Source of the DNA: Pullulanibacillus sp. KACC 23026
GTDB taxonomy: Bacteria > Bacillota > Bacilli > Bacillales > Sporolactobacillaceae
Reading direction: 5' to 3'
NCBI RefSeq assembly: GCF_029094525.1
Contig: NZ_CP119107.1
Location: 2,976,001 to 3,040,000 of the forward strand
DNA: 64,000 nucleotides
Position numbers and translations under genes: made by a program. Below the pieces are notes generated by a model. It searched no databases. It was not told the DNA's origin and saw nothing but the letters and a program-made list of their open reading frames with translations. This document shows positions 1 through 6,924 of the stretch, piece by piece (within the stretch, counting starts at the first letter, position 1; the number at the start of each line of letters is the position of its first letter).

Positions 1-713
1 ACACCTTTATATTGCATCCGACAAGCTTTAATTAATTGTTTTTTTCCACAAATGAAACCTGATGTCGGCCCTTCTATTGCCTTGCCACCGCTATAAATAA
101 CAAGATCCGCCCCTAATTGAATGTATTTCTTTAAATCCTCTTCAGCTGCCGCATCGACGATAACAGGCAGACCATATTCCCTTCCCACAGCCATCATATT
201 TTCTAATGGCAGCATCCCCTTTTGAACGGCATGATGGGATTTAATATAGAAGAGACCTGCCGTATTTTCATTAATAGCTTGCTTAATATGGTCGATTTCA
301 ACTTGGTTGCTTTGGCCCACTTCCACAACCTTTCCCCCGCCAATCGAAATCATTTGGGCGACTGGGGCACCAAAATTAACACTATGCCCTTTTTGGACAA
401 TGATCTCAGTAGACACGTTTTTCACATTCGGGACTGTTTCAATTAAATTTAAATTCGTACCCGTTATAACAGCAGCTGTGGCAATTGCAATACCAGCTGC
501 CGCTCCTGTTGTAGGGAGAGCATCCTCTGCTCCTGTGTATGGAGCAATGACTTCGCCTGCTTTTATATAGAGCTCTGAAATATCAACATAATCTTGAGAA
601 GCTGATTGAAGTGCGGCCGCAACCGGGTTCGATACGGCGCTCGCTCCCAAGGCTGTCATTTTCCCACTCGCATTTATAATTTGACGTAATCCAAATTCTG
701 TAAAAATGCTCAT
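1..713 (-). CDS. dgaE: DgaE-like PLP-dependent ammonia-lyase (partial)
   Basis: The coding frame runs from an ATG at 713 out of the window; 237 N-terminal codons are visible. A TTTGGAGGC ribosome site lies just upstream. The product resembles the SelA-like, fold-type I PLP enzymes of the D-glucosaminate-6-phosphate ammonia-lyase (DgaE) family, of about 370 residues. The motif SGGKAIEGP holds Lys211, the likely Schiff-base lysine; VDAAAEED upstream fits the PLP-ring aspartate region. In this family the enzyme deaminates an amino-sugar-acid phosphate to a 2-keto-3-deoxy product, normally cleaved by a KDGP aldolase (DgaF), which may lie beyond the edge. It is the distal gene of the operon, after a 193-bp gap. 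The family call is fairly secure; the exact substrate is inferred. Confidence 0.8.
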   Translation of the reverse strand, partial: MSIFTEFGLRQIINASGKMTALGASAVSNPVAAALQSASQDYVDISELYIKAGEVIAPYTGAEDALPTTGAAAGIAIATAAVITGTNLNLIETVPNVKNVSTEIIVQKGHSVNFGAPVAQMISIGGGKVVEVGQSNQVEIDHIKQAINENTAGLFYIKSHHAVQKGMLPLENMMAVGREYGLPVIVDAAAEEDLKKYIQLGADLVIYSGGKAIEGPTSGFICGKKQLIKACRMQYKG

Positions 714-906
714 TTGTTAATGCCTCCAAATCTCATTTCAATAAAGAAAACTTAGTTAGCACAAGCCATTAGCAGAAGGCAGCCGCCTAATTGCACTTAT
801 ACTTAGTTTCTAAACCTTTTTCCTGCGTCGAGTATCTGCCTTGCTAGATTTTATCTTTTTTAATGTATAAAATAGGGATGATTGACGTCAGCCCTTTTTT
901 AAACAA

Positions 907-1575
907 TTAGTGAGTTACAATCGGAAAGATCACCCCAAGAATCATAGCACCAAGTATGGCCCCTCCTGCGATCGGCTTTTTAAAATAGTAGAAAATAGCC
1001 GCTCCTGCAATGGAACCAATACCAACTGGGACTGAAGCCGTTACCGCTGAAATAATAATAAGTGGACCGAGGTAACGTCCAGAAGCATTACCAGCCCCCA
1101 TCATGACGTCCGCTCCAAATGTTGACGCACGAGCTCCATCAATGGTAATTTTTCGAATTCCAATAATTATAAGACCAATAAGTGCGCCTAATATGGCCCC
1201 TGTCAGAATGGCTAAGGGAAATGAAACAATGGGGGCGGTGAAACCTGAACCTAGCATTAAGGCAGGAATACCAATTCCGACTCCCGTTTGTAAGGATCCG
1301 CCAATATCTAATATTCCGACTAGTGGACCTTCAAGAATCCTGGCAAATAGAAAACTGGCCCCGAATGCCGCTGCCGCTCCATAACTTCCACCTTTTATAC
1401 CAGCTTGAAGCATCGCAACTATAGCTATGTCATTGAAAGCGCCAACATGGTAGACATAATAAAGGTGAGTACCGGCAAATATACCTGCTGCAAGAGTCGC
1501 AACGAATACAACAAACGCCCATTCAGAATACCAAAAACCTGTTAGTTTTATTTCTTGTTCATCAGGCTGTATCAT
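907..1575 (-). CDS. DUF4310 family membrane protein
   Basis: A 222-residue polytopic membrane protein with roughly six hydrophobic segments and many Gly/Ala-rich helices. It matches what I recall of the DUF4310 family, which always travels with DUF4311, DUF4312, an SFCGS protein and a DgaE-like enzyme in amino-sugar operons. The ATG at 1575 directly follows the TAG of the DUF4311 gene, with GAGGTG as ribosome site, so the two are translationally linked. The Gly-rich membrane topology suggests a transport component, by analogy with PTS EIIC-type permeases, but no function has been proved for the family to my knowledge. Confidence 0.75.
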   Translation of the reverse strand: MIQPDEQEIKLTGFWYSEWAFVVFVATLAAGIFAGTHLYYVYHVGAFNDIAIVAMLQAGIKGGSYGAAAAFGASFLFARILEGPLVGILDIGGSLQTGVGIGIPALMLGSGFTAPIVSFPLAILTGAILGALIGLIIIGIRKITIDGARASTFGADVMMGAGNASGRYLGPLIIISAVTASVPVGIGSIAGAAIFYYFKKPIAGGAILGAMILGVIFPIVTH

Positions 1576-2361
1576 CTATTTCACCTCAGTTCCAAAGAAT
1601 TGATGAAGCTGTTTCAGCCAACCTGGTGTGGAAATATGAATGCTATTAAGTAAGGTCACATCAAATGCTCGGAAAAAGCCGCTAAGTACAAATAATAGGA
1701 TAATAGCAGTCAGAAGTATTTTCGTAATGCGATTCCAGCCGCCATCATCAACCCCTTTACCAATCAATATTCCTAAAACAATACCTGGTACGGCATTTCC
1801 CATTATCATTTGAGCTAAGCCACCTAGTACAGTTCCCCAAGTCCCTGTACGTTTTCCGGCATCCATCGCAGCTGTCCAGAATACGATTGGCATTACAGGG
1901 TTAATTAGCCAGTTGGCGGCGGGAACTAATACTTGTGTCGCAACGTTTTGCATAGACGGTGGAATGGCCGCTGCTGTTGAGTTCAAAACAGTTACAACTA
2001 TGATCCCAATAATGGCACCGACTATGGCCATTTTCTTTGGATTGTGCAGGGTTTCTTCTAGTTTTCTATTTTTGACTAACAGGACTCCCGCTGACCAATT
2101 TGGGATAATACGATGCTCAACATCCTGTGTAAAGGCTCCAGCTCCGATAACAGACGCCCAAGAATTAAATAAGAAACCTAACCCAAATGAAAAGTGGGCA
2201 ATAGGGTCTCCCTCACAAGCGTTTAATTCGCCAAATGTTCGAAATGCCCCCATCCCTTGAACTTTAGGGGCATGAAACATCCGCGCAGCTCCTGCGCCTG
2301 CTCCAAACCCTACTAAAGCCCCTATGATGATCGATTCAAAAATAATAGACAAATGATTCAT
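1576..2361 (-). CDS. DUF4311 family membrane protein
   Basis: A 261-residue integral membrane protein with about seven hydrophobic stretches and a Gly/Ala-rich first helix. It fits the DUF4311 family found beside DUF4310 and DUF4312. I chose the ATG at 2361 because AAAGGAGGG sits five bases upstream; the GTG at 2367 would touch the ribosome site. It lies 12 bp after the DUF4312 gene and abuts DUF4310. It probably forms a membrane complex with DUF4310; that this complex is a transporter is inference from gene order and topology. Confidence 0.75.
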   Translation of the reverse strand: MNHLSIIFESIIIGALVGFGAGAGAARMFHAPKVQGMGAFRTFGELNACEGDPIAHFSFGLGFLFNSWASVIGAGAFTQDVEHRIIPNWSAGVLLVKNRKLEETLHNPKKMAIVGAIIGIIVVTVLNSTAAAIPPSMQNVATQVLVPAANWLINPVMPIVFWTAAMDAGKRTGTWGTVLGGLAQMIMGNAVPGIVLGILIGKGVDDGGWNRITKILLTAIILLFVLSGFFRAFDVTLLNSIHISTPGWLKQLHQFFGTEVK

Positions 2362-2373
2362 AGACACCCTCCT

Positions 2374-2727
2374 TTATTTTGAAAAAAGCTTTGTTTTTCC
2401 AATGAATTGTGCCACACCAAATTCTTCCTTTGTCTCTTTGTGAAATGAGATCTTATCAAGTTCAATAAGATTCAGTCGTACTTTTACTTGAAGCGTGAGT
2501 TCATAATGAGTCCGAATCCTTGGAAACAAGATGCCTAAAAACCTTTCTTTATAGGAAACTTCTTTTGCATGGATCACGTCCATATCAAGCGGCTCAATCC
2601 GAAAGAGCATACCTTGTGTTTCCTTCTCAACCTCTTTTTTAATGTGGCTCATAGCAACGGCTAGTGCCTTTTCCTTAGTCTCTGCTGACCCCTTTACAGT
2701 GACCGTCTTTTCCATTTCTCTTTTCAT
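2374..2727 (-). CDS. DUF4312 family protein
   Basis: A soluble 117-residue protein. The N-terminal segment MEKTVTVKG and the regularly spaced basic and acidic residues fit DUF4312, a small partner of the DUF4310/DUF4311 membrane pair. I prefer the ATG at 2727, about nine bases after an AGGGG site that overlaps the end of the SFCGS gene; the longer reading from 2754 would overlap that gene. No catalytic motif is visible. Its fixed position between the SFCGS gene and the membrane pair suggests it is a structural or cytoplasmic subunit of the same system. Confidence 0.7.
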   Translation of the reverse strand: MKREMEKTVTVKGSAETKEKALAVAMSHIKKEVEKETQGMLFRIEPLDMDVIHAKEVSYKERFLGILFPRIRTHYELTLQVKVRLNLIELDKISFHKETKEEFGVAQFIGKTKLFSK

Positions 2728-2731
2728 AGTT

Positions 2732-3094
2732 TTAACCCCTGTATGTGTTGACATAGGCTTCTGTTAATCTTTTTCCGAGCTCTTCACTATCCATGAATCC
2801 AAAACCTACAACTTTTTTGCCATTCTTAATTGCTGTTACGCCGGCATCGATTGAGCGAAGGCCGAATTCAGCTGGATATTTGTATTTGGTTTGAGCCGTT
2901 ATTGCCCCTGCCCCACCGCTGCCGCAAAATGAAATACCAAAATCTGCCTGCTCTTTGTTCATGACGTCACCAACCTTCATATCCGCACCAACACCAGGAA
3001 TTAAGATGGGAATGCCTCCTGCCTTTTCAACACCTAAAGCTACTTTCTGCCCTTTACCTAATCGGTCTCCAATCACCACTTTTACAGGTTCCAT
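2732..3094 (-). CDS. Glycine-rich SFCGS family protein
   Basis: A 120-residue protein with the signature GISFCGSGGAGA around Cys57, which defines the SFCGS family of amino-sugar operons. The ATG at 3094 has an excellent AAAGGAGGA site seven bases upstream, so the longer upstream reading is rejected. The first 35 residues look like a Rossmann-type beta-alpha start (KVVIGD). A single exposed cysteine in a small soluble protein next to membrane subunits and PRD proteins recalls a PTS EIIB, but the classical EIIB P-loop is not evident. Function unknown; a phosphoryl-carrying or sensing role is inference. Confidence 0.75.
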   Translation of the reverse strand: MEPVKVVIGDRLGKGQKVALGVEKAGGIPILIPGVGADMKVGDVMNKEQADFGISFCGSGGAGAITAQTKYKYPAEFGLRSIDAGVTAIKNGKKVVGFGFMDSEELGKRLTEAYVNTYRG

Positions 3095-3095
3095 T

Positions 3096-3461
3096 TCATT
3101 CTCCTCCTTTAACTTTGCTTGCACCTTCTAAGTGAACCGCTAATAAAAACACTTCGGATAAATAGTGTGGGTCTTCAAGCTTTTCCTTCAAGGGTTCTAA
3201 TAAGCAAAAACTTAATTCGATACTTTGCTGTGATAGTTGGTCCCATAAACTTTGATCAATCCCCGGGACGGTATCAAGATCCTCAATACGACGAATTAAA
3301 TTAACAAGATGAACACTCAACGCAATCCATTGATTAAAATTCATTTCCAGTCCCAATTGGTTTAGCTCTGTTTCTATTGTTTGCAGAAGCTTGTTCAGCT
3401 TTTGTCCTTCCTCTGGAGATAGTGTCAGCTTGCTTTGAACTTCATTCATAACTTTTTCCAT
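3096..3461 (-). CDS. Small PRD-domain protein
   Basis: A soluble, helical protein of about 121 residues that looks like one isolated PTS regulation domain (PRD). Key features are the histidine in ALSVHLVNLIRRIE, typical of PRD phosphorylation-site helices, and a second histidine in LLAVHLEGA. The start is uncertain: ATG at 3461 overlaps the amidohydrolase end by 20 bp, and ATG at 3449 overlaps its TGA (ATGAATGA). The 3545 start would give a 104-bp overlap and is unlikely. Such stand-alone PRD proteins occur with SFCGS/DUF4310-4312 clusters and may tune the PRD regulator encoded upstream. Confidence 0.65.
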   Translation of the reverse strand: MEKVMNEVQSKLTLSPEEGQKLNKLLQTIETELNQLGLEMNFNQWIALSVHLVNLIRRIEDLDTVPGIDQSLWDQLSQQSIELSFCLLEPLKEKLEDPHYLSEVFLLAVHLEGASKVKGGE

Positions 3462-4584
3462 TAACGGAGAAAACCTTTCCTGATTTAACTGCGTATTTGG
3501 CAATAATTTGTTTGTCACTTGTGATGGCCTCTCCTTCTGAATCAATTAGTTTAATAGGATCCTCTGTTAGTTTTAAAATACTTATATCAGCAACTGTGCC
3601 TTCAGCTAGTGTTCCTAGCTCCTCTAATCTTAGAATTTTAGCCGGATTGACAGTTGTCCAGCGGATGATATTTTCCAAAGAACACCCTAAAGCTAGAAAC
3701 TTTGACATAGTTGTCACAAGGCTGTGGACAGGCCCCTTTATGTTCTTTTCATAGATATCTGTACTTATTGTGTAGGGGGCTACATTAAGCGCCAAAGCCT
3801 TTTTCATCGTTTTAAAGCTAAAACTGGACGTTCCGTGTCCCACATCGAATAAGACACCGCGTTCTAAAGCTTTCTTTGCTGAAGGAATTAAATCTCCATG
3901 ATTATCTATAATCCCGCCTTTTTTTCCATGAAACGCATGTGTAACCACATCGCCTTTTGTCAATCGGTCAAGAATATCCGGGAGCGGAGGAGGCGCATTT
4001 CCTATATGAACCATTAGTGGAATATCTAATTGGTTACCTAATGACTTAGCTATTGTAAGAGGTTCGATGCCGCTCTCTTTTACAACGGAAGCACTCATCC
4101 TCGCCTTTATTCCTCTTATAATCTCATTCTTTTTGATGACCTTTTTAGTTAAATCAAGGTCAATATCGTTTAAGTCCGCTAATTCTGAAAGACTTTCACA
4201 AAGCCCCGAGCCTGCAATATTTATCCAGGCGAGAACTTGAGTCTTGCTTGTTTCGACCTCTTTCGTTTTGAACTCTTGAAAATAGCGAGCACCTGAACTC
4301 CCCGCATCGACAACCGTAGTCACGCCTTGCTGGATCCCAACCGAATCAGGAGCAACGCCCATACCTACAGTTCCTTGGAAAACATGAACATGAAGATCTA
4401 TTAATCCAGGGGTCACCACACATCCTGTTGCATCCAATTCCTCTTTCGTTTTGTAGATTGGTGAACCACTCTTTTCAACTCGGACTATTATTCCATTGTC
4501 TATATAGAGGTCGTATTGACCTTGTCTGCCAGTCGCGATATCCATCAGTGTTCCGCCTTTTATCTTAAGATCCCACATTGACAT
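3442..4584 (-). CDS. Amidohydrolase/deacetylase family metallohydrolase
   Basis: A 380-residue member of the amidohydrolase superfamily, close to the EF_0837/AHA_3915 group, which is annotated as a putative deacetylase or dihydroorotase-like enzyme. GLIDLHVHV places the metal-binding HxH at residues 65-67; further metal-ligand candidates are the histidines in MVHIGNAP and VTHAFHG, and the aspartate of STDIYE. I start at the ATG at 4584, behind an AAGGGGG site, rather than at 4629, which lies deep inside the regulator gene. It probably removes an acyl group from the amino-sugar substrate before DgaE acts; the substrate is inferred from the operon. Confidence 0.75.
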   Translation of the reverse strand: MSMWDLKIKGGTLMDIATGRQGQYDLYIDNGIIVRVEKSGSPIYKTKEELDATGCVVTPGLIDLHVHVFQGTVGMGVAPDSVGIQQGVTTVVDAGSSGARYFQEFKTKEVETSKTQVLAWINIAGSGLCESLSELADLNDIDLDLTKKVIKKNEIIRGIKARMSASVVKESGIEPLTIAKSLGNQLDIPLMVHIGNAPPPLPDILDRLTKGDVVTHAFHGKKGGIIDNHGDLIPSAKKALERGVLFDVGHGTSSFSFKTMKKALALNVAPYTISTDIYEKNIKGPVHSLVTTMSKFLALGCSLENIIRWTTVNPAKILRLEELGTLAEGTVADISILKLTEDPIKLIDSEGEAITSDKQIIAKYAVKSGKVFSVNGKSYE

Positions 4585-6472
4585 CACTTTCCCCCTTCTC
4601 TTCCCATATGAAATAAGCCATAATGGCATCTAATTCTTCTTCCGAAAGGTTAATTTCCCGCTCGGAAAACATTTTTGTAAGCTCTTGACGAATGCCAAAT
4701 TCGACTTGCCCAACAAGTCTTGTTCTAGTTTCTGCACTATGGTAAGCATTGTTAAAGGCAAGACGGTTAACCATAAAAAGAAGATGTTGGAAAAGCCCCT
4801 CTGATCGGTTGGATGGGAGATAACGCTCAAAATGAGTAGTGATGAATTTGGCTATTTCTAACCCTTTCATAATAATGTCTTGGGTCAATGCCTCTAGATT
4901 AGATTGAACATGTTCTTCACTGTTTAGCTTGGGCTTGCTCCCTGTTTTTTGGGGGAGTTCTTCTAATAGATGCTTAATATCTTGCAAATCCTTGTCTGTC
5001 GGAATGACGTTGACTTGTATAACTGGGATGGTGCACTCAACCGGAAGCATGCTTATCACTATATCAACATCAAGAAATTCCACCGTTTTTTCAATTTCTA
5101 GTACAGAACAAGTTCCGGCAACAATTAATTCCTTCATATCTCTTTCAAGCTTATTTTTCAGTAACCTCGCCATCCCCCTCCCTGTGCCGCAGACAACAAG
5201 TGCCTTGTATTTTTGGGAATTCTTAAGCCTTTCGATAGAGGCTTGAAAATGAAGCACGAGATACCCTATATCTGATTCAGTAAAAGCAATGCCTTCTGAG
5301 TTGATGTATTTTAAATAACTGTTTTCAACCATTTTAAATAGTTGGTTATAGTGGCGTGCAATATCGTTAATAAAGGGATTAGGCTCAACAATACCCTGTT
5401 GAATTTTCTTCAATTTATCTGACAAGTGATTGAATAAGAGATTAATTAATTCAGGGTCTTGATGAAAGGGAATTTGACTGGATTCCGTTAAGTCTATAAC
5501 CAAGTTCTTAGCAAGTTTATAAGGGTCAATGTCCCGATAGCCGTCCAATGCAATTAGTGATTTTCCTATTAAAGGAAGACTTGCATACACAATTTCATGC
5601 TCAGGCAAATTCAAGTCAACCGATCGAGATAACTCCTCCATCACTTTTTTAAAAAGAATAAAAATCTTATTACTTTCAATGCTTTTATCTTTATAAGAAT
5701 CAGATTCAATAATAAAACCCTTTGAAACTCTTTGCAGGGCAATAGGGACACGGATCAGCAAGCCGATAACCACTCTGTCTGATAAACTGATTCCTAATTG
5801 CTCGTTTGTTAGTCTGATAAAATGTGCGATGGTTTGATAAATACAAATGAAATCAACATGTAGCCTTAGCAAATGGCCATAGCGGTTTAATAAATTGGTC
5901 TCGGTCCGTCCCTGAGAGATCGCTTTCAATAGCTGAAACATTTCATGAGGATCAAAGGCATTTTGAAGAATGTGTTCTAAACCCAGTCTTTTTTGATTTT
6001 CCGTTCCCAAAAGGTGAATCCCTTTGCGTCCTCTAGATAGCTTCAGCCCCCATTCTTTTAATAAAGGTTCTACCATCGAAAGATCAGATTGGATCGTTTG
6101 CCGACTGACTTTCAACTTATGCTCCCAATAAGAAATATTAATAAATTGTGTTTCTGCCAACAGATCAAGCATTATGATTCTACTACGCTCGTTTTGATCA
6201 TAAACGCTCGATTCGGGGTTATCGTTTTCTTCTAACAATCTATAAAGCCTATTTCGTTTTGATGGATTGGACTCCAGCCAAACACCTTTCTTAGGGCTGG
6301 AATAGAGCACCATTTTTACTTTACTCAACCACTTCCTTATAGCTTCCAAATCATATTTGATCGTTCGAACACTTAAATTGAAAGTGTCAGCCAGGTCTTT
6401 AATATGTATGGGCTGATTATTCTCAAGAAAATTTCTAAGAAGGGCCCTTTGTCTAGAAGTTAACACTGGCAC
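4565..6472 (-). CDS. PRD/EIIB-containing transcription regulator (MtlR/BglG-like)
   Basis: A 635-residue regulator with an N-terminal winged-helix pair (helix-turn-helix around residues 20-40 and again near 125-145), two central PRDs with likely phospho-histidines, an EIIB-like domain with the CGTGRG cysteine motif near residue 425, and a C-terminal PRD-like segment in place of an EIIA domain. The family is controlled by PTS phosphorylation and activates or antiterminates sugar operons. GTG at 6472 is preceded by AGGAGGTGAG; the GTG two codons later has better spacing and is an alternative. It overlaps the next gene and heads the operon, so it probably regulates it. Confidence 0.8.
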   Translation of the reverse strand: MPVLTSRQRALLRNFLENNQPIHIKDLADTFNLSVRTIKYDLEAIRKWLSKVKMVLYSSPKKGVWLESNPSKRNRLYRLLEENDNPESSVYDQNERSRIIMLDLLAETQFINISYWEHKLKVSRQTIQSDLSMVEPLLKEWGLKLSRGRKGIHLLGTENQKRLGLEHILQNAFDPHEMFQLLKAISQGRTETNLLNRYGHLLRLHVDFICIYQTIAHFIRLTNEQLGISLSDRVVIGLLIRVPIALQRVSKGFIIESDSYKDKSIESNKIFILFKKVMEELSRSVDLNLPEHEIVYASLPLIGKSLIALDGYRDIDPYKLAKNLVIDLTESSQIPFHQDPELINLLFNHLSDKLKKIQQGIVEPNPFINDIARHYNQLFKMVENSYLKYINSEGIAFTESDIGYLVLHFQASIERLKNSQKYKALVVCGTGRGMARLLKNKLERDMKELIVAGTCSVLEIEKTVEFLDVDIVISMLPVECTIPVIQVNVIPTDKDLQDIKHLLEELPQKTGSKPKLNSEEHVQSNLEALTQDIIMKGLEIAKFITTHFERYLPSNRSEGLFQHLLFMVNRLAFNNAYHSAETRTRLVGQVEFGIRQELTKMFSEREINLSEEELDAIMAYFIWEEKGESDVNVGS

Positions 6473-6605
6473 CTCACCTCCTATTTATGTTGTTTAATTA
6501 AGTATATTGGAAACGCAATAATTAAAATAGTACGAATTTTTTCACCCGTTTATAGTGCAAACTCTTAACAATTGAGTGCGTAAGGAATAAAAAAAGGAGG
6601 TTAAG

Positions 6606-6686
6606 ATGTTAATGGCGACTGCCGCATTCCGTATTATTCCAATTAACTCCGCTCCAATTCTATTAACTGCTTTTTCTCCACTTTAA
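6606..6686 (+). CDS. Candidate 26-residue hydrophobic small protein
   Basis: An ATG with an unusually strong ribosome site (AAAAAAAGGAGGTTAAG) opens a 26-codon frame ending TAA at 6684-6686. The peptide begins MLMATAAFRIIP and is hydrophobic, rich in Ile, Leu, Ala and Pro, with one Arg and no acidic residue. A strong hairpin terminator on the same strand follows at 6764-6826, so the region looks like a complete, very short transcription unit, divergent from the PRD operon. I recognise no family. It could be a membrane-active peptide, a signalling peptide or a leader. No convincing promoter was pinned down. Confidence 0.45.
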   Translation: MLMATAAFRIIPINSAPILLTAFSPL

Positions 6687-6763
6687 GATAAGAACGTCGC
6701 GTTCCTCACATTTGTAAGTTGACCACATCACTTTAAAATGGCTAAACTTTTGACAATAAGAAG

Positions 6764-6826
6764 CCCCTCGTCGTTTGATAAATTTGGTTGGGAAACCAAA
6801 ATTTATGACCGATAGAGGGGTTTTTT
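6764..6826 (+). terminator. Long rho-independent terminator of the small ORF
   Basis: GCCCCTC at 6763-6769 pairs with GAGGGG at 6815-6820, followed by six T residues. Between them an inner stem, ATAAATTT-GGTT against AACC-A-AAATTTAT with a GGGA loop, makes a tall structure with an internal loop. The T-run direction fits transcription on the plus strand. Confidence 0.8.
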
Positions 6827-6879
6827 ATGTTTCATTTAAAAGTTTCTCGACTCTTGGCATCTGCCCAAAGTTTTTTTCA

Positions 6880-6912
6880 TCAAAACAACCGACTCCCATC
6901 CAGGAAGCCGGC
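6880..6912 (-). terminator. Terminator after the ykcB-like gene
   Basis: On the minus strand CCGGCTTCC pairs with GGGAGTCGG (two G-U pairs) around a five-base loop, followed by TTGTTTTG. It lies 12 bp past the ykcB-like stop codon. Confidence 0.6.
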
Positions 6913-6924
6913 TGCATTTATCGG

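Noticed and set aside
222-570. Plus-strand frames within the first 600 bp
   Set aside because: Antisense to the DgaE-like gene, which has the better ribosome site, length and family match.
722-900. Possible terminator or promoter between DUF4310 and dgaE
   Set aside because: An AGGG/CCCT pair with some inner matches exists, but stem and T-run are too weak to call.
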